Origin: Oscillospiraceae bacterium
GTDB lineage: Bacteria > Bacillota > Clostridia > Oscillospirales > Oscillospiraceae
Length of the DNA stretch: 40,311 bases
NCBI GenBank assembly: GCA_009785525.1
Contig: WQWC01000017.1
Span: 1-40,311 of the forward strand
Direction of reading: 5' to 3'
In this document: positions 21,956 through 29,263 of the stretch, piece by piece
How the letters are laid out: each line of letters begins with the position of its first letter
How positions within the stretch are numbered: position 1 is the first letter of the stretch
Translations under genes and position numbers: made by a program
The notes under the pieces: model-generated
The model's database searches: none
Told to the model about the DNA's origin: nothing
What the model saw: only the letters and a program-made list of their open reading frames with translations

Positions 21956-24637
21956 ATGAAACATCATCAAAAAACATTGCCAAACCTCTACGGTGAACTG
22001 AATACAGACCCGGTGGAAGGGTTGACAGAGCAACAGGCAAGCGAGATTCGGGAGAAATCGGGACTCAACAAATTTGACGAGGAAAAAAAGGATAATATTT
22101 TCAAAAAAGCAGCCCACCATATGAGGGATTTTACAACCCTTATCCTGCTGGCGGCAGGCTGTATCGCGCTGTATTCGTTTATAGCGGGGGGAGGAGAATA
22201 CAAAGGCCCCGCCGATGCGATCGTCATTTTCGCCATCGTCATACTTAACGTCACTCTCGCAGTCCGTCAGGAATTAGGCGCGGAAAAAGCTCTGGACGCC
22301 TTGAAGCGTATGACCGCGCAGATGACCACTGTGATCCGGAACGGCTCACGGCAGACCATCAATGCCGAAGACCTGGTCCCCGGAGATATCCTAACCCTAG
22401 AAGCGGGAGACATGATCCCGGCTGACGCCCGCATTATTGAAAGTGCAGGCCTGAAAGCTGAAGAAGCGGCGTTAACAGGCGAAAGCGTCCCCGTAGAAAA
22501 GGATGCGGACGCGGAAATTGGCGAAAAAGCACCACTGGGCGACCAGTTCAATATGCTGTTTTCAGGGTGCCTTGTCACCAACGGAAAAGCAAAAGCCGTC
22601 GTAGTCGAAACCGGCATGACGACGGAAATGGGAAAAATCGCCGGCCTTTTGAACAAGACCAAGAAAGAAAGAACCCCGTTGCAGCAGAAAATGGACACCT
22701 TGGTCAAAATTATCTGTGCCATCGCCATTATATCGGGCGCCACGCTGTTCCTGCTTCAATGGTTTCTACACCCACCGCGGCCAACGGTGGATTACATTAT
22801 GCTCAATACTGTCTCACTCGCGGTCGCCGCGATTCCGGAGGGACTGCCGATCATCCTCACAATGATTTTGGCTTACGGAGTTCTCACGATGGCAAAGAAA
22901 AACGCCATTATCCGTAAGCTCCCCGCAGTGGAGTCGTTGGGCAGCGCATCAGTCATTTGCTCCGACAAGACGGGCACGCTTACAATGAACCGCATGACTA
23001 TAAAAAACATCTGGGCCGCCGGGTATAATCCGGCAAATGCCACTGATGACTTCAACGACGACGAACTGATGATGGTTGAGATGATGAGTCTGGCCAGCAA
23101 CGCCACCATCGAAGTCCATGGCGATGAAGAGCGTGTGATAGGCGACCCGACCGAGACAGCCATCGTCCGTCTGCTGCAAGATAAACATATAGACAAAGGC
23201 ATTCTGGACGAGATGTTCCCCAGAGTGCATGAAATCCCGTTCGATTCAAACAGGAAGCTTATGACAACAGTGCACGAGACACACGACTCTGACGTTGTAC
23301 GGTATATTTCGATCACCAAGGGCGCGTTTGAGCGTGTACCGTTTGATGAATCGACTGTCGATGTCGCTCTGGCAAATAAAATCCACGATGAGTTTGCGGA
23401 AAACGCGCTGCGGGTTTTGGCGGTGGCGTATAAATACTACACCGAACTCCCGGAAAAACTGGATGTTGAAGAGCTGGAAAACGGGCTGAAATTCGCAGGT
23501 TTTGTCGGCATGATAGATCCCGCGCGCCCTGAAAGTAAGATGGCTGTCCAGGTAGCTAAAGAAGCCGGCATAAAAACCGTCATGATTACAGGCGACCACG
23601 CCATAACCGCATCCGCGATAGCCCGCGACATCGGCATACTGTCTGAGGGTGAAAAAGTCCTAACAGGTGTTGAACTGGCTGAGATGGAGCAGAGTGACTT
23701 GAACGCCACAGTAACGGACTACTCCGTTTACGCCAGAGTCACGCCGGAAGACAAGATTCGTATTGTACAAGCATGGCAATCGCATGGTGAAGTTGTGGCC
23801 ATGACAGGCGACGGCGTTAACGACGCGCCTGCCCTGAAAGCCGCCGATGTCGGCGTCGCAATGGGCTCTGGCACTGACGTGTCCAAGAGCGCAAGCGATA
23901 TCATTTTGACCGACGACAACTTTGCGTCCATCGTATCCGCCGTGTCGGAGGGCAGAAGGGTCTATGACAACATCCGTAAGGTCATCATATCTCTGATACC
24001 CAGCAATATCGCAGAGATTATCGTTATGATCTTGGGCTTTATCGTCTGGGGCGCGACTCCGCTGGCCGCCTTGCAGCTGCTGTTTATCAACGTCGTCGCC
24101 GATGGTATCCCGGACTTGTGTATGTGCCGCGAAGAGTTGGAAGATGACGCCATGAGACGGAATCCGATAGGCAAAAACGCAAGCATATTCTCGTTCGGAC
24201 TTGCCGGCAGAACCGTAGTCGCGGCAGTTGTATTTACAATCGTCTCAATGGCTGGATACTACATAGGCGCATTTGTGCAGGTTTCACCGTACGTAGTTCC
24301 ATCTCACGAGGTTGGACGGACAATGGCGTATGTCACGCTGGCCTATGCCTCAGTTATTAACATCTTTAATGTCAGAAGCTTCAACAAGTCTCTGTTTACC
24401 ATCGGATTTACCTCCAACAAGCTGCTGTTCTTCGGAATCTGTCTCTCGTTTACACTGATTGCCGTTACGGCACTTGTCCCGGGCGTGCAGGATATATTCC
24501 ACACCGTGCCGCTGAGCCTGAGACACTGGGTCATAATGCTGAGTATGGCAGTATCTCCGTTCTTTATAATCGAGCTGAATAAGCTGATCTTCAGAAGGAC
24601 CGGAAAGGTTGTAGGCTCTGAACGCATACGCGCGTAA
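21956..24637 (+). CDS. Cation-transporting P-type ATPase, Ca2+ (P2A/P2B) type
   Basis: 893 residues, full length. An N-terminal cation-ATPase domain precedes TM1-2. The actuator loop has TGES (174-177). TM4 has AAIPEGLPI (ion-site Glu about 295, the Ca2+-ATPase form). The phosphorylated Asp is D337 in SDKTGTLT, followed by the nucleotide domain, the hinge TGDGVNDAPALKAADVGVAMG and TM6 (FINVVADGIPD). It pumps a divalent cation, probably Ca2+, out of the cytoplasm with ATP. The end of TM6 reads DGIPDLCMCREELEDD where LALG is common in relatives, so selectivity could differ. The gene is alone, with its own promoter and a large hairpin behind it. AAAAGGGGAAA ribosome binding site. Confidence 0.93.
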   Translation: MKHHQKTLPNLYGELNTDPVEGLTEQQASEIREKSGLNKFDEEKKDNIFKKAAHHMRDFTTLILLAAGCIALYSFIAGGGEYKGPADAIVIFAIVILNVTLAVRQELGAEKALDALKRMTAQMTTVIRNGSRQTINAEDLVPGDILTLEAGDMIPADARIIESAGLKAEEAALTGESVPVEKDADAEIGEKAPLGDQFNMLFSGCLVTNGKAKAVVVETGMTTEMGKIAGLLNKTKKERTPLQQKMDTLVKIICAIAIISGATLFLLQWFLHPPRPTVDYIMLNTVSLAVAAIPEGLPIILTMILAYGVLTMAKKNAIIRKLPAVESLGSASVICSDKTGTLTMNRMTIKNIWAAGYNPANATDDFNDDELMMVEMMSLASNATIEVHGDEERVIGDPTETAIVRLLQDKHIDKGILDEMFPRVHEIPFDSNRKLMTTVHETHDSDVVRYISITKGAFERVPFDESTVDVALANKIHDEFAENALRVLAVAYKYYTELPEKLDVEELENGLKFAGFVGMIDPARPESKMAVQVAKEAGIKTVMITGDHAITASAIARDIGILSEGEKVLTGVELAEMEQSDLNATVTDYSVYARVTPEDKIRIVQAWQSHGEVVAMTGDGVNDAPALKAADVGVAMGSGTDVSKSASDIILTDDNFASIVSAVSEGRRVYDNIRKVIISLIPSNIAEIIVMILGFIVWGATPLAALQLLFINVVADGIPDLCMCREELEDDAMRRNPIGKNASIFSFGLAGRTVVAAVVFTIVSMAGYYIGAFVQVSPYVVPSHEVGRTMAYVTLAYASVINIFNVRSFNKSLFTIGFTSNKLLFFGICLSFTLIAVTALVPGVQDIFHTVPLSLRHWVIMLSMAVSPFFIIELNKLIFRRTGKVVGSERIRA

Positions 24638-24665
24638 CTTTAAATCAACAACGGCAATTGTTTGT

Positions 24666-24708
24666 GCCATGCCCGGTTTAGATCTTCGCGATCTAAACCG
24701 GGCATGGC
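24666..24708. terminator. Perfect 19-bp hairpin after the P-type ATPase gene
   Basis: 24666-24684 is the exact complement of 24690-24708, with loop TTCGC; arms begin GCCATGCCCGG. It lies 28 bases after the stop. The following sequence (CTATATCTT) is not a clean U-tract, so it may be a terminator, an RNA-stabilising end or another palindromic element. Confidence 0.6.
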
Positions 24709-24743
24709 CTATATCTTATGATTATATTTCTTATTTCTTCTTG

Positions 24744-24772
24744 TTGACATAGTTCCTCAGCTATGTTAATAT
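24744..24772 (+). promoter_or_regulatory. Sigma-A promoter of nfeD-floA
   Basis: TTGACA 24744-24749, 17-base spacer, TAATAT 24767-24772. Confidence 0.82.
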
Positions 24773-24836
24773 TTTAGTAGAAAGTACACATAATCATTAT
24801 GTTTTTCGTTAGTAAATTGTGGAGAGGAGTTATTCT

Positions 24837-25310
24837 ATGTTATATTTGGCATTGGGCTTGTCCATCGCGGCAGTTGTTCTGATAGTTGTTGATATTTTTC
24901 TTGAAGGCTTTGGAATCCTTGGTGTTTTCGGCTTGATTCTGATGGCCGCGTCCATTTTTGTCAACCTGGTCTATGTGCCTTTCGGCCAATTTATTATCAT
25001 CGGAAAGGCAGTTGTCCTCATCGTGGCGGGCGTGTTCTTCTTCCGTTTTTTAAAACGGAGACAGCTTTACGGCAAATTTATTTTAAAAGAAACCCTGAAA
25101 GAAGATGAAGTAGATTTTTCCGCGCTGGAGAATTTTCTTGGTAAAGAGGGGGTCACTAAAACCGCCCTGCGCCCCTTTGGCCGGGCAGATGTTGACGGCA
25201 CGAGTATAGAGGTATGTTGTTCAGATTCTAAATACATACCTGTCAATAAACGCGTAAAAGTTGTGGATTTAAGAGAGCGCAAGCTGTTTGTTACGGCTAT
25301 AGATAATTAA
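24837..25310 (+). CDS. NfeD-family membrane protein (short form)
   Basis: 157 residues from ATG 24837, 7 bases after GGAGAGGAG; an in-frame GTG at 24819 lies inside the binding-site region. Two to three membrane segments (LYLALGLSIAAVVLIVVDIF, FGILGVFGLILMAASIFVNLVY, FIIIGKAVVLIVAGVFFF) precede a C-terminal OB-like domain (about 105-157: GKEGVTKTALRPFGRADVDG, then DLRERKLFVTAI). This is the NfeD1b-type layout without the serine protease domain. NfeD proteins are encoded next to flotillin/stomatin genes and cooperate with them in membrane microdomains. floA follows after 18 bases. Confidence 0.9.
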   Translation: MLYLALGLSIAAVVLIVVDIFLEGFGILGVFGLILMAASIFVNLVYVPFGQFIIIGKAVVLIVAGVFFFRFLKRRQLYGKFILKETLKEDEVDFSALENFLGKEGVTKTALRPFGRADVDGTSIEVCCSDSKYIPVNKRVKVVDLRERKLFVTAIDN

Positions 25311-25328
25311 ATTGTAGGAGGTCTTGTT

Positions 25329-26339
25329 ATGACTATAGGTGGTCCGGGTATTTTATTATTTATCATTATTGTCCTTGTGGTGCTGGTGGTCTCATTGTTC
25401 TTCTATTTCATACCTTTTGGATTGTGGCTCTCCGCCATATCTGCCGGTGTGAAAGTCCGCATTTTCTCCCTAGTGGGAATGCGTTTACGGCGGGTCCGGC
25501 CTATTAAGGTAATTAATCCCCTAATCAAGGGTTCAAAAGCGGGACTTGACCTAAGCCAGAATCAGCTTGAAAGTCACCTGCTCTCCGGCGGCAGGGTCGA
25601 TAACGTGGTTGACGCGTTGATTGCCGCCCACAGGGCGAATATGGAGCTAAGTTTTGAACGCGCCGCCGCAATAGACCTGGCCGGACGGGATGTGTTTGAG
25701 GCTGTGCGTATCAGCGTTATGCCGAAGATCATTGTAACGCCAATGGTTTCCGCTATGGCGGTAAACGGCATTGAGATCAAGGCGATGGCGAAAGTCACAG
25801 TCCGCGCCAATATCACCCGCCTTGTCGGCGGCGCCGGTGAAGACACTATACTCGCCCGTGTCGGGGAGGGTATAGTCACCACGATAGGCTCCGCAGCGTC
25901 GCATAAAGAGGTGCTTGAAAACCCCTGCATGATTTCAGAGACGGTTCTGAACAAAGGTCTGGACTCAGGTACGGCGTATGAGATTTTGTCGATCGACATC
26001 GCCGATATTGACGTGGGCAGGAATATCGGCGCACAACTGCAAATCGACCAGGCGGAGGCAGATAAACAAATCGCCCAAGCCAGGGCTGAAGAGCGCCGCG
26101 CCATAGCTTTCGCACGTGAGCAGGAGATGAAAGCACAGGTAGAAGAAATGCGTTCCAAAGTCGTGGAAGCAGAGGCGCAAGTCCCACTGGCCGTGGCCGA
26201 AGCGCTGAAAGCCGGTAACATCGGCGTTATGGACTATCTAAACATGCAGAACAAAATCGCCGACACAAATATGCGCGAAGGCATCTCGGGAATGAATCTC
26301 AATCTGAATATGAATCCGAATCCGGATAAGAAAAAATAA
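25329..26339 (+). CDS. floA: Flotillin-like membrane scaffold protein FloA
   Basis: 336 residues, close to the ~330 of Bacillus FloA. An N-terminal membrane hairpin ([20 protein letters not shown]) precedes the SPFH-like core: [33 protein letters not shown] and [40 protein letters not shown] coiled, Ala/Glu-rich stalk follows ([24 protein letters not shown]) and then [18 protein letters not shown]. The C-terminal tail is an Asn/Met repeat ([12 protein letters not shown]). FloA forms membrane assemblies that organise signalling and secretion proteins. Operon with nfeD; ends at a strong terminator. AGGAGGT site before ATG. Confidence 0.96.
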   Translation: MTIGGPGILLFIIIVLVVLVVSLFFYFIPFGLWLSAISAGVKVRIFSLVGMRLRRVRPIKVINPLIKGSKAGLDLSQNQLESHLLSGGRVDNVVDALIAAHRANMELSFERAAAIDLAGRDVFEAVRISVMPKIIVTPMVSAMAVNGIEIKAMAKVTVRANITRLVGGAGEDTILARVGEGIVTTIGSAASHKEVLENPCMISETVLNKGLDSGTAYEILSIDIADIDVGRNIGAQLQIDQAEADKQIAQARAEERRAIAFAREQEMKAQVEEMRSKVVEAEAQVPLAVAEALKAGNIGVMDYLNMQNKIADTNMREGISGMNLNLNMNPNPDKKK

Positions 26340-26363
26340 AACCCCAAACACATCAACACAACT

Positions 26364-26398
26364 AAAAAGCTTCTGCTCAATCTGAGCAGAAGCTTTTT
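26364..26398. terminator. Bidirectional terminator between floA and the ABM gene
   Basis: AAAAAGCTTCTGCTC (26364-26378) and GAGCAGAAGCTTTTT (26384-26398): a 15-bp perfect stem with A and T runs on the two sides, serving convergent transcripts. Confidence 0.93.
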
Positions 26399-26411
26399 AG
26401 TTGCACATATT

Positions 26412-26702
26412 TTACAACAGCTTAAAATTGTTGAAATCAGAGGGACCAGCAAGGCATTCTTCCAGCTCCGGCAAAATATCTTGGAAATGCTTTGCACTTA
26501 AGTGATTGTCAATTGCCTCCTGATTCTCCCACTCCTCCAGCATCGCAACCACACATGGGTTGTCGATATCCTGATATACCTGATAGCTTATGCAGCCCCG
26601 GTCCTCTTTGTTTGTGGACTCAACAAGTTTCTTCCCAAGGCGGATGAAGTCATCCAGCCTATCCTCTTTAATAATATGCTTTGCAACTACTCTAATTGGC
26701 AT
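26412..26702 (-). CDS. Antibiotic biosynthesis monooxygenase (ABM/YgiN-like) domain protein
   Basis: 96 residues from ATG 26702 (MPIRVVAKHIIKEDRLDDFI), preceded by AAGGGGG; the upstream part of the open frame overlaps the neighbouring gene's end. The single ABM ferredoxin-like domain has SYQVYQDIDNPCVVAMLEEWENQEAIDNHLSAKHFQDILPEL, with the conserved EEWxxxxAxxxHxxxxHF pattern. Such dimeric proteins oxidise quinol-like compounds or act on reactive metabolites, without cofactor. 17 bases after the aldo/keto reductase gene and last in a minus-strand group. Confidence 0.88.
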   Translation of the reverse strand: MPIRVVAKHIIKEDRLDDFIRLGKKLVESTNKEDRGCISYQVYQDIDNPCVVAMLEEWENQEAIDNHLSAKHFQDILPELEECLAGPSDFNNFKLL

Positions 26703-26719
26703 GTTAAATCCCCCTTTTA

Positions 26720-27667
26720 TCAAAAGTCCTGCGCACATACGCAATCGACATCTCCGAACAGCTGGTTCAGTTTTTCTAGGATGGCTTTCGGCAACGCTTT
26801 CGATTCAAGAGACTTCAGATTGTCTCTCAAGTGATTCTCATTAGACGTCCCCGTCAGCACGATATTCACCCCGCCGGTATGCGCACAATAGCGATACGCC
26901 GCGTCCATTATGGAGCTTGCCACACCCGGTTCTTTCAGGAAATCAAGGGCGTTCTCCGTTGCCTCCAGCCCTTCCCCGCCCTGTCCGTGATCTAGGATCT
27001 TTTGAATCTCAGCTTTCATCTGCACAGGGTCATGCAACGCGTGGCGTACGGCGAACATGCACTGCACACCGACATTGTTCTTTATCGTCCGCGGGAACAC
27101 CGTCTTCACCGCCGATGGATTCATTAAATTATATCCGACCATAGCCACGTCAAAAATATTGTCGTCCAGACAAACGTTAAGCATTTCGTGCGCTGTATCG
27201 CCCGCGAAACGTTCAGTTATGCCGAGAAAACGGATTTTACCGGCCGCCTGCGCTTTTATCATCAGCGGAACCAGCAGCTCCTTTACATCGGCGTAATCCT
27301 CCAACGGAACGCCGTGGATGTTGTAGACGTCGATATAATCGGTCTTCAAATTGCGCAGACTCGTCTCCAACGTTTCTTCAAAGCGCTTTTGATACCCGTC
27401 CCGCCAGGCTTTATCCCACAGCGGAAACTTTGTGGAAACCGTGTAGCTGTCACGGGGGATTCCTTCCAGCCCCTCCCCCACAGCGGGTTCCGTGCCATAG
27501 ACAGTCGCTGTGTCGAAGAATCTGATGCCGAGGTCATACGCGGCCCGCACAATTCCGGCGGCATGCGCCTGCCCGAATTTCTCAAGTCCCAGCCGTGAGA
27601 ATCCGCCGCACCCCAACCCGGTCGCGGTTGTTACTATGCCGGTTCTGCCTAATGTGGTTTGTTTCAT
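26720..27667 (-). CDS. Aldo/keto reductase
   Basis: 315 residues with the TIM-barrel pattern. N-terminus TLGRTGIVTTATGLGCGGFSRLG. The catalytic tetrad is visible as Asp and Tyr in FFDTATVYGTE, Lys in VSTKFPL and His in VYNIHGVPLED. NADPH-dependent reduction of an aldehyde or ketone, or the reverse, is the family's reaction. The sequence resembles the group often annotated as L-galactose/D-threo-aldose dehydrogenase-like, but the substrate is not safe to name. Its C-terminus has DVDCVCAQDF, with two cysteines. Precedes the ABM protein in the same transcript; AAAGGACGG site before the ATG. Confidence 0.9.
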   Translation of the reverse strand: MKQTTLGRTGIVTTATGLGCGGFSRLGLEKFGQAHAAGIVRAAYDLGIRFFDTATVYGTEPAVGEGLEGIPRDSYTVSTKFPLWDKAWRDGYQKRFEETLETSLRNLKTDYIDVYNIHGVPLEDYADVKELLVPLMIKAQAAGKIRFLGITERFAGDTAHEMLNVCLDDNIFDVAMVGYNLMNPSAVKTVFPRTIKNNVGVQCMFAVRHALHDPVQMKAEIQKILDHGQGGEGLEATENALDFLKEPGVASSIMDAAYRYCAHTGGVNIVLTGTSNENHLRDNLKSLESKALPKAILEKLNQLFGDVDCVCAQDF

Positions 27668-27788
27668 GTTAGTACCGTCCTTTCATATTAAAAACACAGT
27701 CACCGGGCCGATGTAGGCATCAGACCCTACGCAAGACACGACGCGTTCGTCGCGCCCTTTTATGGCGTCTCGCAAGCTCTTTTAAAGT

Positions 27789-28346
27789 TCATGCGATCCA
27801 CTCTCGTTTCAAAATCGCGTAAATCAACTCATCACCGTACTGCTTGTCTGACAGCTTGTGCGCTGGGCGGGATTCAATAAACAGCCCCTCGCGGCGCATA
27901 CCGAGTTTTTCCATCACCTTGTATGACGCGACATTTTCAGCGTCGCATCTGGCGATTAGCCGATGCATACCCAACTCCTCGAATCCAAACCGCAACAGCT
28001 CACGGCCAAGTTCACTGCCCAGCCCTGAGTTCCAATAATCGCGATGAATCAGCCAGCCGACCTCCGCTTGATCTTTTTCTCCCTTGAAGTTTATCCCGCC
28101 GCCGCCGATTAATTTTCTTGTTTCTTTATACACAACGGCGTATGGATAGTTGGTGATGGGGTTCTCATCCGCCTGCTTGATGGCAAGACTTATGTAATTG
28201 CGCGTATGTTCCTCAGTATTCGGGCCGAACGGCATGTAGACTACGTTTTCCACGCAGCTTGCATAGCTGTGCACATCGGCAAAATCGTCTTCGGCGAATT
28301 TGCGCAGAATCAGCCGTGCTGTTTCAAGCGTCTTCATCTGTCCCAT
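27789..28346 (-). CDS. GNAT-family N-acetyltransferase (RimJ/RimL-like)
   Basis: 185 residues. TARLILRKFAEDDFADVHSYAS is the RimJ/L-type opening. AEVGWLIHRDYWNSGLGSELGRELLRFGFEELGMHRLIARCDAENVASYKVMEKLGM holds the acetyl-CoA loop and the typical NxxSxxxxEKLGF-like end. It transfers acetyl from acetyl-CoA to an amine on a protein or small molecule; the target is unknown. The start overlaps the preceding DUF169 gene by 13 bases. ATG at 28346 or the ATG three codons later (28337) are both possible. 121 bases separate it from the next gene, holding only short hairpins. Confidence 0.88.
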   Translation of the reverse strand: MGQMKTLETARLILRKFAEDDFADVHSYASCVENVVYMPFGPNTEEHTRNYISLAIKQADENPITNYPYAVVYKETRKLIGGGGINFKGEKDQAEVGWLIHRDYWNSGLGSELGRELLRFGFEELGMHRLIARCDAENVASYKVMEKLGMRREGLFIESRPAHKLSDKQYGDELIYAILKREWIA

Positions 28347-29137
28347 ACCTCACCGTGATGATCCAGCCCCCACATCTCGAACAGCGTTTTGTAAAACTCC
28401 GGCCGCGGGAAGTCGTATAGCATGTCCCGTTGATGGTGGGAATAACCCGCTCTCATGTTGTAAAAAGATCGAAGTCCGTCCATAATTTCATCGATCCGCC
28501 AGCCGGGGACTGAGAAGATAATCTCATCCTCCCCCGCCATTGCGCGTTCGTATTCGCCGATGTCCGGCAGCGTCACACGGTATTCGCCGGACAGTATTGA
28601 CGGGACAGTGGCCCAGACGCACGAGTCGATAGCGTCAAGCTCCGTCTCCACAAGCCTGCCCATTTTCAGCTTAGCCGCCCATACAAGACTGCGCAGCTGC
28701 GCGTTGTTGCAGTAGATCAGCACAATATCCGGCACGAACTCCGCCGTCTCCAGCGGGGCAGAGACTATGCCTATGTACTCATCTAACGGCAATCGCGGGA
28801 ATTTTGCGAAAAACTCCCGCGCAGACTCCACGTCGCCCATGCCGAGAACTTGGCAGACAACTTCAAATTGCTCCGTACCCACAGAGCAATCCACATGACC
28901 TAAACCGATAAGCGGATTCCAGCACCAATGATCCAACTTGTCCATGTAGATAGTCTTCTTATCCCGGCGGGTGAGCGCGAAAGTCTGACAGAGCGCCAGG
29001 TGCTTTTTCATATCGCGCAACGGCCGGATTGCGTTTCCTGGAACTTCATCCTCGTTTTTTATCAGCTTTATCGCAATCGGTTCATATCTAAGTATAAGCA
29101 TTTCATGCAGTTCCCGGCTTGTTTGTTGATTATTCAT
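28334..29137 (-). CDS. DUF169-domain protein
   Basis: 267 residues from ATG 29137 (MNNQQTSRELHEMLILRYEP), with TTAGGAGT 8 bases upstream. An earlier in-frame ATG at 29185 falls in the repeat. The DUF169 pattern is clear: LRYEPIAIKLIKNEDEVP, CQTFALTRRDKKTIYM, LGHVDCSVGTEQFEVVCQVLGM, PLETAEFVPDIVLIYCNNAQLRSLVWAA. Cysteines and histidines could bind metal. No function is established for the family; homologues occur in strict anaerobes and archaea, often near redox enzymes. It lies 126 bases downstream of the glycyl radical enzyme and overlaps the acetyltransferase. Confidence 0.88.
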   Translation of the reverse strand: MNNQQTSRELHEMLILRYEPIAIKLIKNEDEVPGNAIRPLRDMKKHLALCQTFALTRRDKKTIYMDKLDHWCWNPLIGLGHVDCSVGTEQFEVVCQVLGMGDVESAREFFAKFPRLPLDEYIGIVSAPLETAEFVPDIVLIYCNNAQLRSLVWAAKLKMGRLVETELDAIDSCVWATVPSILSGEYRVTLPDIGEYERAMAGEDEIIFSVPGWRIDEIMDGLRSFYNMRAGYSHHQRDMLYDFPRPEFYKTLFEMWGLDHHGEVWDR

Positions 29138-29159
29138 TATTAAGACTCCTAATCTGAAC

Positions 29160-29259
29160 GTAGGGGCGGATGGCAATCCGCCCATGATACGATGGGACGC
29201 GTCTTTGATACAGCGGAACGCACCCTTGATATGACGGGACGATTGCCATCGCCCCCTAT
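29160..29259. repeat. Intergenic palindromic repeat, copy D (100 bp)
   Basis: Starts GTAGGGGCGGATGGCAATCC and ends GGGACGATTGCCATCGCCCC, then CTA. Its inverted outer arms each form their own palindrome; the middle is unrelated to other copies. It separates the glycyl radical enzyme gene from DUF169. Confidence 0.8.
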
Positions 29260-29263
29260 ATCG

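Noticed and set aside
25574-26221. 215-codon open frame on the minus strand opposite floA
   Set aside because: The translation is a low-complexity Ala/Ser/Thr mirror of floA codons, without a ribosome binding site, while the floA frame is fully conserved.
27668-27788. Sixth copy of the palindromic repeat in the gap before the aldo/keto reductase
   Set aside because: It has a GTAGG/CCTAC pair and a CGACG hairpin but lacks the GTAGGGGCG ends and the inner palindromes of the other copies.
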